Below, one piece after another: positions 56,225 to 64,000 of a DNA stretch of 64,000 nucleotides (position 1 is its first letter; every line of letters starts with the position of its first letter). The translations under genes were made by a program, and so were the position numbers. The notes beneath the pieces are model-generated. The model did not search any database and was not told where the DNA came from. It was given only the letters and a program-made list of their open reading frames with translations. The DNA is from DASUPK01 sp035265665 (lineage in GTDB: Bacteria > Actinomycetota > Thermoleophilia > Solirubrobacterales > 70-9), in the NCBI GenBank assembly GCA_035265665.1, contig DATFOK010000141.1, positions 31,966 through 95,965 of the forward strand, read 5' to 3'.

Positions 56225-57078
56225 ACGTCCGAGAGGCCGCGCGGCAGGTGTGTCGCCGAGACGCCGACCGCCAGCGCGACGATCAGCGCCAGATAGGTAG
56301 CGGCGACGAGCGCACGGGTGCGGGCCGGGATCCGGTGGTAGGCGCGGCCCTCGGGGGTGTTGCGAGCCTTCCAGCGCTGCCAGCTCTCAAAGCCGCCGAG
56401 CAGCAGGATGAGGAGCAGGATCGGGCTGGGGAAGAAGAAGACCATCGCGATCAGGCCGGCGAGGCCTACCAGCCAGACCCAGGGAGAGAGGGCGGCCATC
56501 GCGCGGCCGCCATCCAGCGGCAGGATCGGAAGCAGGTTGAAGAGGTTGAGGAAGAAGCCGATGAAGGCGAGGGCCTGCCAGAAGTGACTGCCGGTGGCGA
56601 GCCAGATCCCGAGCGGCACGAGCGTCGCGATTGAGCCGAGGATCGGGCCGGCGAGACCCACGCGCGCCTCCGCGGCGGCGTCGTCGCCCATCGACTTGGC
56701 GGAGATCACGGCGCCGAGGAAGGGAATGAACATGGGCGCTGAGGCCTTGACGCCCTCACGCCGCAGCTGGAAGACATGGCCGAGCTCATGGAGCAACAGG
56801 AGCACGACGAAGCCGACCGAGAAGAGCCAGCCGAAGATCAGCTGATAGGCGACGATCGAGACGAGCATCGAGCCGGATGTCGTGAACAGCTTCAGCTTCG
56901 GCAGGGCCAAAATCAGGAGCTTCGCCTTCGTCCCGAGCTTCGCGATCACCAGCCCGATGGCGACCAGCGTGGCGCCGATGCGCTTCAGCAGTCCATCACG
57001 GCGGCCCGAGCCGGGGTGAATCGGGCCGAGGTCCCGACCCGTGTCCGGGGCGGAGGAGGCAGCGTCGTGGGCTTCCAT
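56221..57078 (-). CDS. M50 family site-2-type membrane metalloprotease
   Basis: The 285-residue protein has the zinc motif HELGH (97-101) in a membrane helix and the third ligand region NLLPILPLDGGR in a later helix. Six or so hydrophobic segments fit the family core without PDZ. Such proteases cut membrane-bound substrates, for example anti-sigma factors. Its start codon overlaps that of the divergent lipase gene in CCATGG, and the stop overlaps the coiled-coil gene in CTAG. Confidence 0.85.
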   Translation of the reverse strand: MEAHDAASSAPDTGRDLGPIHPGSGRRDGLLKRIGATLVAIGLVIAKLGTKAKLLILALPKLKLFTTSGSMLVSIVAYQLIFGWLFSVGFVVLLLLHELGHVFQLRREGVKASAPMFIPFLGAVISAKSMGDDAAAEARVGLAGPILGSIATLVPLGIWLATGSHFWQALAFIGFFLNLFNLLPILPLDGGRAMAALSPWVWLVGLAGLIAMVFFFPSPILLLILLLGGFESWQRWKARNTPEGRAYHRIPARTRALVAATYLALIVALAVGVSATHLPRGLSDV

Positions 57079-58204
57079 GGCCAGGGGAACGGTAGCGAGA
57101 GCGCTTGCGGCAGCGATCGTGGCAGGGGTGCTCGCGGTCCCGGGGACGGCGAGCGCGATCACCTACGCCCCCGTCGATCAGCCCGGCCCGCCACTGAGCG
57201 TGCCCCGGAACGCCCTCGACGCCAGCCTGCAGTGCAGCGGGGATCCAACGACCGGCCCGACCCCCGTCCTACTCGTCCACGGCACGGGAAGCAATCCGCA
57301 TGACAACTTCTCCTGGAACTGGGAGCCCGCCCTCGACGGGCTGGAAACCTCCTGGTGCACCGTCGCCCTGCCGGGGAACGGGATGGACGACATCCAGGGC
57401 GGGGCGGAATACGTCGTCAACGCGATCCGGACCATGCATACCGCGGCCGGGCGGCGAATCTCGATCATCGGCCACAGCCAGGGCGGCATGATCCCGCGCT
57501 GGGCCCTGCGCTTCTGGCCCGACACGCGCGCGATGGTGGACGATCAGATCGGCCTCGCCCCGAGCAATCACGGCACCGCCTCCGCCCAGTTCACCTGCCT
57601 GCCCGACTGCGCCCCGGCGATCTGGCAGCAGCGCGACGACTCGGAGTTCATCCAGGCGCTCAACTCCTACCAGGAGACCTTCGCCCGGATCTCCTATACG
57701 GCGATCTATACGCACACCGATCCGATCGTCACACCGAACTTCGATGAAACCGGCAGCTCCTCACTGCGCACCGGCGACGGCCAGATCGAGAACGTCGCCA
57801 TCCAGGAGGTGTGCCCGCTCGACGTCTCAGAGCACCTCGCGGTCGGGATCTCGAGCAACACCGCATACGAGTTGGCCGTGGACGCGCTCACGCATCCAGG
57901 CCCGGCGAACCCCTCGCGGCTCGACCCCACGAACGTCTGTCTGAATCCGCTCATGCCGGGCCTGCCGCCCACATTTGCGACCGATTCAGCGACCGCCGCC
58001 GCCAACCTCCTGACCACGATTCTCACCTATCCACACGTGCCGTCGGAGCCGGCCCTTAAGTGCTACGTGACCGCGAGCTGCGCGCAGGCTGTGGTCACCA
58101 AGGCCAAGTGCAAGAAGAAGAAGCGCAAGAAGCGCGGGCGCCACGCGGATGTGGCGAAGAAGAAGCCTGAGAAGTGCAAGAAGCGCAGGAAGAAGCGGCG
58201 CTAG
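57077..58204 (+). CDS. Secreted lipase (alpha/beta hydrolase) with polybasic tail
   Basis: The 375-residue protein has a signal peptide (about 1-27, AGVLAVPGTASA), the oxyanion region VLLVHGTGSN and the nucleophile elbow IIGHSQGG; the later Asp and His are near THTDPIVTP and SEHLAV. It resembles actinobacterial triacylglycerol lipases. Residues 342-375 are a Lys/Arg tail with two cysteines at 345 and 367, the same 21-residue spacing as in the sugar dehydrogenase at 18339. The ATG at 57077 overlaps the divergent M50 start. Confidence 0.87.
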   Translation: MARGTVARALAAAIVAGVLAVPGTASAITYAPVDQPGPPLSVPRNALDASLQCSGDPTTGPTPVLLVHGTGSNPHDNFSWNWEPALDGLETSWCTVALPGNGMDDIQGGAEYVVNAIRTMHTAAGRRISIIGHSQGGMIPRWALRFWPDTRAMVDDQIGLAPSNHGTASAQFTCLPDCAPAIWQQRDDSEFIQALNSYQETFARISYTAIYTHTDPIVTPNFDETGSSSLRTGDGQIENVAIQEVCPLDVSEHLAVGISSNTAYELAVDALTHPGPANPSRLDPTNVCLNPLMPGLPPTFATDSATAAANLLTTILTYPHVPSEPALKCYVTASCAQAVVTKAKCKKKKRKKRGRHADVAKKKPEKCKKRRKKRR

Positions 58205-58238
58205 GCCCCACAGCTACCATTCACATCCGACATAGCAC

Positions 58239-58598
58239 GGGGCCGAATTGGATTCGACTTGGTCATTCGTGCGATTAGGTTGCAGGCCGAGGTTCCAGGA
58301 GGCCTCGTTAAACACCTGGACCAACCAATAAGTGCGGACCACGAGTTCGCCCTCGCCGCTTAGTTAGTAGCTAGGTAGTGAGCGTCGGCCCACCCGAGCC
58401 CGAGGGGTGGGGTCCCGGCGTCAGAATCGGGCTCACCCGGTCGGCCCGTCTCGACCGTCCGGGGAAATCGAAGGGACTTGGCCCTCCGGCATCTCCCGCC
58501 GGCAGCGGAGGTCGAAGGGCGAGATCAAAAGCGCCGGCTAAGCCTGTAGACGCCGATCGTTCGTGTCCGAGGACGTGGCTTCGATGCCACCGGCTCCA
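58239..58598 (+). ncRNA. ssrA: Transfer-messenger RNA (tmRNA)
   Basis: The 5' end GGGGCCG pairs with CGGCTCC at the 3' end (58591-58597) to form the acceptor stem, with A58598 as discriminator; CCA is not encoded. The T arm is GTGGC TTCGAT GCCAC, with a six-base rather than seven-base loop. The tag reading frame is most likely GCG at 58334 to TAG at 58361, coding for ADHEFALAA after the tRNA alanine. Several stop codons follow at once. It tags stalled proteins for proteolysis with SmpB. It is not visible as a protein-coding region. Confidence 0.92.
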
Positions 58599-58605
58599 TA
58601 TATGC

Positions 58606-58638
58606 GAGGGTGCGCTGAGCGCAGCGAAGCACAACCCG
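58606..58638 (+). repeat. Hairpin downstream of tmRNA, distant copy of the GGGTGC-GCA-CCCG element
   Basis: GGGTGC pairs with GCA plus CCC (bulge CAA) around an inner palindrome TGCGCTGAGCGCA. Outer sequences match the prfB leader (GAGGGTGC and AACCCG). It directly follows the tmRNA 3' end and is a candidate for its terminator. Confidence 0.4.
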
Positions 58639-58709
58639 TTTCGTGCTCGTCGATAGGCTGGGCTGACGCGGCCAGGACGGCCGAGTCAACAAAGAGGGAA
58701 GCGGGTCGC

Positions 58710-59549
58710 ATGGCGATCAGCGAGCGCGAGTCCCAGCAGATCGAGAAGGCGAACGCGAGCGGTAATACGCCGATCGTCCTCATCCACGGCCTTTGGGTCC
58801 TGCCGAGCAGCTGGGACAACTGGGTCGAGTACTTCGAGCAGGAGGGTTATGCCGGTCTGACCCCGGACTGGCCGGATGACCCCGAGACCGTCGAGGAGGC
58901 AAGGGCGAACCCGGACGTCCTCGCCAAGAAGAAGCTCAAGCAGATCGCCGACCACACCGCGGAGGTGATCGGCGGGCTCGACAAGAAGCCGGCGGTGATG
59001 GGTCACTCCACGGGTGGGCTGCTCGCCCAGCTGATCGCCGACCGCGGGCTGTCGGCCGCGACCGTGGCGATCGACCCTGGTCCATTCCGCGGGGTGCTGC
59101 CGCTACCCGTTTCGACGCTGCGTGTGTCCGCGCCCGTGCTGAGGAACCCGCTGAACCGGGGACGGGCGATCACGCTCACCCTCGATCAGTTCAATTACGG
59201 CTGGGGGAACGCCCTGGGCGACGAGGAGACGAAGCAGCTCTACGAGACCTACCACGTGGCCGGATCGGCGGCGGCGCTGATGCAAATGGCAAACGCCAAC
59301 GTGAACCCGTGGACCGAGGCGAAGCTCAACCCCAAGAACCCGGAGCGCGGCCCGCTCCTGATCATCGATGGCGAGAAGGATCACACCGTCCCGTGGGCGA
59401 TCGCGAACGCCTCCTACAAGCGGCAGAGCCGGAACCCAGGGGTGACGGAGATCGTGCGGATGCCGAACCGGGGCCATTCGCTGACGATCGACAGCGGCTG
59501 GCGCGAGGTCGCGCAGACGGCGCTCGACTTCGTCAAGCGCTTCGTCTAG
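58710..59549 (+). CDS. Alpha/beta hydrolase
   Basis: The 279-residue cytoplasmic protein has the oxyanion motif VLIHGLWV, nucleophile elbow VMGHSTGG, the acid in IDGEKDHTVP and the histidine in NRGHSLTI. This fits esterase, lipase or dienelactone hydrolase-like enzymes; substrate unknown. The ATG at 58710 is preferred since AAAGAGGGAAG lies before it; the frame upstream overlaps tmRNA. Its stop overlaps the convergent cupin gene in CTAG. Confidence 0.85.
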   Translation: MAISERESQQIEKANASGNTPIVLIHGLWVLPSSWDNWVEYFEQEGYAGLTPDWPDDPETVEEARANPDVLAKKKLKQIADHTAEVIGGLDKKPAVMGHSTGGLLAQLIADRGLSAATVAIDPGPFRGVLPLPVSTLRVSAPVLRNPLNRGRAITLTLDQFNYGWGNALGDEETKQLYETYHVAGSAAALMQMANANVNPWTEAKLNPKNPERGPLLIIDGEKDHTVPWAIANASYKRQSRNPGVTEIVRMPNRGHSLTIDSGWREVAQTALDFVKRFV

Positions 59550-60109
59550 CTCCAGAGCTCCCTCAACGCTCCCTCCGGCCCCTCGACCGGATCCGCGTTG
59601 GGCAGCGGCACCGCACGGATATTGGCGACCGCCTCGTCGTGCTCGGCCGGATCGCCGCGGCGGATGTCCCAGGGCATTCCGTTCGGATAGGCGCCGATCA
59701 CCAGCAGGTCTGGGCTCGAGCCCTGATTGCAGTGGCCGGTGCCCGCCGGCAGGACGAGGACATCGCCCTGCCCGATCTCGAAGCTCCGGCCGCTCGGCCC
59801 GCCGAGCGTGACCGTCGCCGTCCCGCCGATGATGCCCAGGGCCTCGTGGGTGATCGAGTGGAAATGGTGGAAGGAGAAAATCCCGTCCCGCCAGTCGGGC
59901 AGCCAGCCGTTGGACGCCAGCAGGTCCTCGCAGGCGTTCACCTCGCCGGCGGCCTCGACCCCGTGATAGATCAGGACGGGCAACGGAGAGTTGGCGATCC
60001 CGCCGTCGTCCTCGAAGTTGTGTATCTCCGGCTGCTGGGCCTCGATGCAGAGGAGGCTACGCCGCGCCGGCCGCGACCAGGACCTGGTTGGTGAGCCTGA
60101 CCTGACCAT
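59546..60109 (-). CDS. YjlB-like cupin protein, start uncertain
   Basis: The core (IFSFHHFHSITHEALGIIGG and GDVLVLPAGTGHC) is a single cupin with metal-binding histidines, much like B. subtilis YjlB. Family alignment suggests translation should begin close to 60045, just after the upstream methyltransferase stop, but no ATG, GTG or TTG is there in frame; the ATG at 60109 lies inside the methyltransferase gene. A rare start codon or a small indel near 60050 is possible. Confidence 0.72.
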   Translation of the reverse strand: MVRSGSPTRSWSRPARRSLLCIEAQQPEIHNFEDDGGIANSPLPVLIYHGVEAAGEVNACEDLLASNGWLPDWRDGIFSFHHFHSITHEALGIIGGTATVTLGGPSGRSFEIGQGDVLVLPAGTGHCNQGSSPDLLVIGAYPNGMPWDIRRGDPAEHDEAVANIRAVPLPNADPVEGPEGALRELWS

Positions 60110-60917
60110 TCCCGCCCGCGGCCTCGCGGACGGCGTCGGTGATCGCCTCCCGTGTCTCACGCTGGACGTCCTCGGGGTGCGACGCGATCATCGCCTTGAT
60201 CGGCGCGGCCATCGCCACCGTGAACTCGGTGTACTCCTCGGGTGACTCGAACTCGAAGGTGACCTCGAGTTCCTCCACCTCGACACCGGAGAACCCGCCG
60301 CCCTCGAGCAGACCGCCGAGCGCCTCCTCAGTCGGGCGGGAGAGCGGGCCGGGTGTGCCGGGCGGGGGCGGCGGCACGTCGAGCTTCTCCATCGCGGTCT
60401 TCATCGCGATAGCCAGGAAGGGCACGCGCTCCGGCGGGCCCCACGAGCTGATCGCGAAGCGGCCGCCCGGCTTCAGAAAGCCCCGAATGTGCCTGGCCAC
60501 GCCCTCGCCGTCGGGGTCGAAGATGATCCCCCAGCGGGAAACCGCAGCGTCGAAGCTCTCCTCGGGGAAGTCGAGCGACATCGCATCCGACTCCACGAAC
60601 TCGATGTTCTCCAGACCCGCCGCGGCAGCACGCTGACGACCGAAGCCGAGCATCTCGGCCGAGATGTCCGTAGCGACAACGCTTCCCTCCGGCTCCACCT
60701 TGTGGGCCGCGGTCAGCGAGGGCTCGCCGTAGCCAGCGGCCACGTCGAGGACGCGGTCACCGGCCTTGATATCGGCCATCTCGACCAGTCGCTCGCTGAC
60801 GACGCCCGAGCGGCTGTCGATGAGCTCGGAATACTCGTTCCATGCGGCGGCCACTCCGTTCCACTGGTCGCGCTGCTTCTCGCGGAACTCGGCAGCCTCG
60901 ATTGGCTTCGCTTCCAT
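60057..60917 (-). CDS. Class I SAM-dependent methyltransferase
   Basis: The 286-residue protein has VLDVAAGYGEPSL (motif I), VATDISAEMLGF (motif II) and GFLKPGGRFAISSW (motif III). The N-terminus (FREKQRDQWNGVAAAW) resembles UbiE-like or Methyltransf_11 enzymes. GAGAGGGGAG precedes the ATG. It probably shares a transcript with the following cupin. Acceptor unknown. Confidence 0.83.
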   Translation of the reverse strand: MEAKPIEAAEFREKQRDQWNGVAAAWNEYSELIDSRSGVVSERLVEMADIKAGDRVLDVAAGYGEPSLTAAHKVEPEGSVVATDISAEMLGFGRQRAAAAGLENIEFVESDAMSLDFPEESFDAAVSRWGIIFDPDGEGVARHIRGFLKPGGRFAISSWGPPERVPFLAIAMKTAMEKLDVPPPPPGTPGPLSRPTEEALGGLLEGGGFSGVEVEELEVTFEFESPEEYTEFTVAMAAPIKAMIASHPEDVQRETREAITDAVREAAGGNGQVRLTNQVLVAAGAA

Positions 60918-61217
60918 TGTTCTCCCCTCTCGGTCGTTAGCGCAGCGCCGAGCCTATCTCGACGTCGCGATCTGCGGGAAATCACGCACTGATTGACCCT
61001 GGAAACACGGATGGCAGATCCCCTCGCCTGGCGGAAGATTTCCACATGCCGAGCCTGTGGCTTCTGCTCGCGAGCTTCGTTGGGTTCATCAACCTGTGCC
61101 TGCTCATCCCGGTTGTGCGAGCTTTGGTTAGTGATCGTGGGGCACCGCTGCCGCCGCGGGACCAGCATTTTTTTCATCCTGCGTTCATCTCCGCGAGACA
61201 ATTTGCGGAGAGTCGAG
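60918..61217. other. 300-bp divergent promoter region
   Basis: This region separates the methyltransferase from the two-component operon. It includes a T-run (61168-61174) and a direct repeat with 11-bp spacing described separately. An open frame from 61046 with a hydrophobic start runs into the regulator gene out of frame and is not accepted. Confidence 0.5.
61173..61189 (+). promoter_or_regulatory. Tandem TTCATC repeat, probable OmpR-type operator
   Basis: TTCATC occurs at 61173-61178 and again at 61184-61189, one helical turn apart, 29 bp before the response regulator start. A related pair stands before the PepSY gene (63272-63288). OmpR/PhoB regulators bind such direct repeats as dimers, so autoregulation is likely. 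Confidence 0.5.
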
Positions 61218-61898
61218 ATGCGCGTGTTGATCGTCGAGGACGAGCCCAAGATGGCCGGCCTGCTCCGCCACGGCCTGCGGCAGGAGGGGATTGCGGCGGA
61301 TCTCGCCGCGAAGGGGGAAGACGCCGTCTGGATGGCGGGAGCCACGGAGTACGACGCCATCGTGCTCGACCTGATGCTCCCGGGCATCGACGGGTTCGAG
61401 GTCTGCCGGAGGCTGCGCGACGACGGGGTCCTCTCCCCGATCCTGATGCTCACCGCACGCGACGGCGTCCACGACCGCGTCGCCGGCCTCGACTCCGGCG
61501 CGGACGACTACCTCGTTAAGCCGTTCTCCTACGCGGAGCTGCTCGCCAGGCTCCGTGCGCTCGCACGCCGAAGCCACGGCCCCGGCACGCCGGAGCTGCG
61601 CGTCGGCGGCCTCCGCCTGGATCCCGCCAAGCACCAGGTTTGGAGGGGGAAGGAGGAAATCGAGCTCTCGGCCAAGGAGTTCGCGGTGCTCGAGGTCTTC
61701 ATGCGCCGCCCGGGCGAGGTCCTCTCCCGCTTCCAGCTGCTAGAGCACGCCTGGGACTACGACTACGAGAACCGCTCCAACATCGTCGACTCCTATGTTC
61801 GCCTGCTGCGCCGCAAGATCGACAAACCGTTCGGGACGCGGTCGATCCAGACGGTCCGCGGCGCCGGCTACCGGCTGCGCGAGGACGGCGGCGAATGA
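61218..61898 (+). CDS. OmpR/PhoB-type response regulator
   Basis: The 226-residue protein has a receiver domain (RVLIVEDEPKMAGLL, phosphoacceptor D51 in VLDLMLPG, Lys in YLVKPFSY) and a winged-helix output domain (LSAKEFAVLEVFMRRPGEVLS and RLLRRKIDKPF). The ATG at 61218 is the natural start. The stop overlaps the ATG of the kinase gene (ATGA). It presumably controls its own operon and the PepSY-like gene. Confidence 0.94.
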   Translation: MRVLIVEDEPKMAGLLRHGLRQEGIAADLAAKGEDAVWMAGATEYDAIVLDLMLPGIDGFEVCRRLRDDGVLSPILMLTARDGVHDRVAGLDSGADDYLVKPFSYAELLARLRALARRSHGPGTPELRVGGLRLDPAKHQVWRGKEEIELSAKEFAVLEVFMRRPGEVLSRFQLLEHAWDYDYENRSNIVDSYVRLLRRKIDKPFGTRSIQTVRGAGYRLREDGGE

Positions 61899-63250
61899 GC
61901 CGAATTCCGATCCGACTCCGGATGACCCTCGCCTTCGCGCTGGTCAGCGCGGTCGTGCTGGCGGCGTTGGGCTACTTCGTCTACTCCCGCTTCGACGCCG
62001 AGCTCAGCGAGCAGATCGACCAGAGCCTGCGCACCCACGGCGACGACATCGCCGCGCTCGTGGCCGGCGGACAGCTTGTCGAGAACTCGAAGCTGCTCGG
62101 CCGCGAGGAGAGCTCGGCCCAGGTACTCACGCCGAACGGGCGGATCCACGCAACCACCCCGCAGCTCGGGCGCATTCCGCAGCTCACGCCGGGGGAGGCC
62201 GCCCGGGCGGCGCAGGCCTCCTTCATCGTGACCCGGGACCAGGTGCGGAGCATCGACGGCGAGGCGCGGCTGCTCGCCCGGCCCGCCGATAGCCCTGGCG
62301 GGCGGTTCGTGGTGGTTACGGCCGCCTCGCTCGACGACCGCAACGACTCGCTCGCCTACCTGCGGGCGCTCCTCCTCATCGGGATCCCGGTCGCCCTGCT
62401 GCTGGCCTCGGTGGCGGGCTACGCGGTCTCGGGCCGGGCGCTGCGGCCGGTCGAGGCAATGCGCCGGCGGGCGGCGGCGATTTCGGCCGCTGAGCCCGAG
62501 CGGAGGCTGCCGCTGCCCCAGGCCGACGATGAGATCCGCCGGCTGGGGGAGACGCTCAACGGGATGCTCGGCCGCCTCGAGGCCGCCATCGAGCGGGAGC
62601 GAGCCTTCGTCGACGATGCGAGCCACGAGCTCCGCACCCCTCTTGCGATGCACAAGACCGAGCTCGAACTTGCGCTCCGCTACGCGAAGACGCCGGAGGA
62701 GATGCGCGCGGCGATTACCTCGGCGGTCGTGGAGGTCGACCGCTTGATTCAGCTCGCCGAGGACCTCCTCGTCCTCGCCCGCTCCGCCGACGGCAAGCTG
62801 GCGCTGGACCTGAGGCGGGTTGGCGTCGCGGAGCTGCTCGGCAATCTGCGCGAGCGCTTCTCGGTGCGCATTGCCGACTCCGGTCGCGCGTTGGTTGTCG
62901 AGCCGACGAACGGGCTGACGGTGGAGGGAGACCGGCTGCGACTCGAACAGGCTCTTACCAACCTGGTCGAGAACGCGATCGAGCACGGCGGCGGGGAGAT
63001 CATCGTGCGGGCGACCGAGGGCGAGGGGGAGGTGGCGATCCACGTCGAGGACCGTGGCCCGGGATTCGCTCCGGAGTTCATCGGGCGTGCCTTCGAGCGC
63101 TTCAGCCGCGGCGATACCTCGCGCGGAGGCGATGGCACCGGGCTCGGCCTTGCGATCGTCGAGGCGATCGCCCGCGCCCACCGAGGCAGCGCCCACGCGA
63201 TCAACCGCGAGGGAGCCGGCGCGGATGTCTGGATCGAGCTGCCCCGCTGA
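61895..63250 (+). CDS. Sensor histidine kinase of the two-component pair
   Basis: The 451-residue protein has two membrane spans (about 10-28 and 155-178) around an extracellular sensor domain of about 125 residues, HAMP, the phosphoacceptor helix (DDASHELRTPLAMHKTEL) and an ATPase domain (NLVENAIEH, DRGPGF and GGDGTGLGLAIV). It is the cognate kinase of the overlapping regulator. The signal is unknown. A short hairpin CCCCGC-TGA-GCGGGG covers the stop codon. Confidence 0.94.
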   Translation: MSRIPIRLRMTLAFALVSAVVLAALGYFVYSRFDAELSEQIDQSLRTHGDDIAALVAGGQLVENSKLLGREESSAQVLTPNGRIHATTPQLGRIPQLTPGEAARAAQASFIVTRDQVRSIDGEARLLARPADSPGGRFVVVTAASLDDRNDSLAYLRALLLIGIPVALLLASVAGYAVSGRALRPVEAMRRRAAAISAAEPERRLPLPQADDEIRRLGETLNGMLGRLEAAIERERAFVDDASHELRTPLAMHKTELELALRYAKTPEEMRAAITSAVVEVDRLIQLAEDLLVLARSADGKLALDLRRVGVAELLGNLRERFSVRIADSGRALVVEPTNGLTVEGDRLRLEQALTNLVENAIEHGGGEIIVRATEGEGEVAIHVEDRGPGFAPEFIGRAFERFSRGDTSRGGDGTGLGLAIVEAIARAHRGSAHAINREGAGADVWIELPR

Positions 63251-63256
63251 GCGGGG
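63242..63256 (+). terminator. Hairpin over the kinase stop codon
   Basis: CCCCGC and GCGGGG pair with the stop codon TGA as loop. A weak terminator or mRNA stabiliser between the kinase and PepSY genes. Confidence 0.35.
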
Positions 63257-63271
63257 TCGCTCCGGCGTCCT

Positions 63272-63288
63272 TTCACGGTCGATTCATC
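63272..63288 (+). promoter_or_regulatory. Second TTCAC/TTCATC tandem repeat before the PepSY gene
   Basis: TTCAC (63272-63276) and TTCATC (63283-63288) are 11 bp apart, as in the operator candidate before the regulator gene. This suggests that the two-component system drives the PepSY gene. Confidence 0.5.
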
Positions 63289-63342
63289 CGGGCTCCGTAC
63301 AACCGCTCCCGCAATGATCGATCCACGAGAGGAGCAACCCAG

Positions 63343-63663
63343 ATGCACTGGTCACGGAAGTACGTGATCGTCGGCGGCTCGGTCCTCGCCCTGGCGGCGG
63401 GCGGCGCGGGCGCGGCTGTCGCGATCGGCAGCGGAGACGACGAGGGCGGGGCCACCGGCCCAGGTGCGGACCAGGCCAAGGCCGCAGCCCTCGAGCTCTA
63501 CCCCGACGGACACGCCAACGCGGTCGAGCGCGACTCCGAGGATGGCGGCACATGGGAGGTCGAGGTGAGGAAGGCCGACGGCAGCACGGTCGACGTACGC
63601 CTCGACCAGAACTACCAGCTGGTGGTCGCAGAGACCGACAGCGAGGACCAGGGAGGTAACTAG
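63343..63663 (+). CDS. Small secreted PepSY-like protein
   Basis: The 106-residue protein has a signal peptide or anchor (VIVGGSVLALAAGGAGAA, about 8-28), a Gly/Asp linker and a PepSY-type domain (AALELYPDGHANAVERDS, TWEVEVRKADGSTVDVRLD, YQLVVAET). PepSY domains may inhibit proteases or modulate sensor kinases. GAGGAG precedes the ATG. Its site next to the two-component genes suggests a regulatory or target role. Confidence 0.82.
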   Translation: MHWSRKYVIVGGSVLALAAGGAGAAVAIGSGDDEGGATGPGADQAKAAALELYPDGHANAVERDSEDGGTWEVEVRKADGSTVDVRLDQNYQLVVAETDSEDQGGN

Positions 63664-64000
63664 ATGGAAGCCCGGGCGATCAAGCCCGCGGGGGCTGCGA
63701 TGGCGAGCGTCGCCATCCTGCTCCCCGCGCTCGCCGGGTGCGGCTCGTCCGGGGATGAGTCCTCGTCCGCGCAGCAATCCGGCACGGATACCTTTCCGCA
63801 GTCGACCGAGCCGGCCAACGTGGACCCGGACGACTTCACGACCGAGATTGGCAATCCCTATTTCCCTCTCCCTGTCGGCGCGCAGTGGCGTGTCCGTGTC
63901 ACCAACCAGGAGGGGGCCGTCCAGCACCAGGTGATCACGGTCACCGACCGAACCAAGCGGATCGCCAACGGCGTCGAGGCGCGCGTCGTCCACGACGTGG
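63664..64000 (+). CDS. Putative lipoprotein, cut by window end
   Basis: The visible 112 residues have a leader with lipobox (LLPALAGC, Cys at about 26), an acidic Ser/Gln-rich linker, then NPYFPLPVGAQWRV, which starts a soluble domain seen in several actinobacterial lipoproteins. No function can be given. It follows the PepSY gene by the stop codon alone and is surely in the same transcript. Confidence 0.75.
   Translation, partial: MEARAIKPAGAAMASVAILLPALAGCGSSGDESSSAQQSGTDTFPQSTEPANVDPDDFTTEIGNPYFPLPVGAQWRVRVTNQEGAVQHQVITVTDRTKRIANGVEARVVHDV

Noticed and set aside
61165..61176. T-run as a terminator
   Set aside because: No stem precedes it, and it lies just upstream of the regulator gene, where a promoter is expected.
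61046..61519. Open frame with a hydrophobic N-terminus before the response regulator
   Set aside because: After about 30 residues it runs out of frame through the regulator gene with Arg-rich shadow sequence; no ribosome site.

Overview
The window is a 64 kb piece of a very GC-rich chromosome with dense genes, many GTG starts and short operons. Gene content points to Actinomycetota, most likely class Thermoleophilia (Solirubrobacterales-like). Reasons: the atpIBEFHAGDC order; secreted proteins with strongly basic tails; a secreted protein with SVKAKNIKSGAVTTAKI-type repeats; an LCP wall-polymer transferase beside nucleotide-sugar genes; an ECF sigma factor coupled to ogt; and an ftsE-ftsX-S41 protease-rnr-smpB-ssrA stretch. 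The lineage call is inferred from content, not from a tree. I found no tRNA, rRNA, CRISPR array, transposase or prophage, so this looks like core chromosome with a few lineage-specific modules.

Layout. 0-1.9 kb: an orphan anti-sigma-like protein and a divergent surface protein. 1.9-9.5 kb: the complete F1Fo ATP synthase operon. 9.5-15.9 kb: an M20 hydrolase followed by a cell-envelope polysaccharide run (LCP ligase, nucleotide-sugar dehydrogenase, sugar nucleotidyltransferase, SIS-type sugar isomerase). 16-21.6 kb: a broken DUF1905 gene, arfB, ahcY, a secreted sugar dehydrogenase, a second nucleotidyltransferase and a ComF protein. 21.6-30.8 kb: hpf, secA, a cupin, a secreted M28 peptidase, a methyltransferase, a DesK-like kinase, prfB with its programmed frameshift, and a FIST sensor. 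30.8-35.4 kb: ECF sigma plus ogt, nadC, a SnoaL-like protein, an Fpg-family glycosylase and nadA. 35.4-39.5 kb: a trypsin-like protease with an out-of-frame basic tail, then a three-gene operon resembling methylamine dehydrogenase biogenesis. 39.5-48 kb: a lipoprotein, split transketolase, a baeRF-type release-factor homologue, two divergent DUF2294 genes, STAS and BON proteins and an SDR protein. 48-58.6 kb: ftsEX, S41 protease, RNase R, smpB, a long coiled-coil membrane protein, an M50 protease, a lipase and tmRNA. 58.7-64 kb: a hydrolase, a cupin, a methyltransferase, an OmpR-type two-component system, and its probable target, a PepSY-like gene followed by a lipoprotein gene cut by the window end.

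Themes. Ribosome rescue and hibernation are well represented: HPF, RF2, ArfB, a baeRF protein, SmpB and tmRNA. Envelope work (LCP, FtsEX, S41, secreted hydrolases) is the second theme. The best candidate for an undescribed system is the operon at 36598-39525. It joins a MauE-thioredoxin fusion, a Tat-exported cysteine-rich protein resembling the methylamine dehydrogenase light chain but without evident TTQ tryptophans, and a CcdA-like membrane domain fused to a beta-propeller-like domain. Also notable are a recurring hairpin leader in front of prfB and smpB, a 50-bp repeat in front of two start codons, and two-cysteine polybasic tails on unrelated secreted enzymes.
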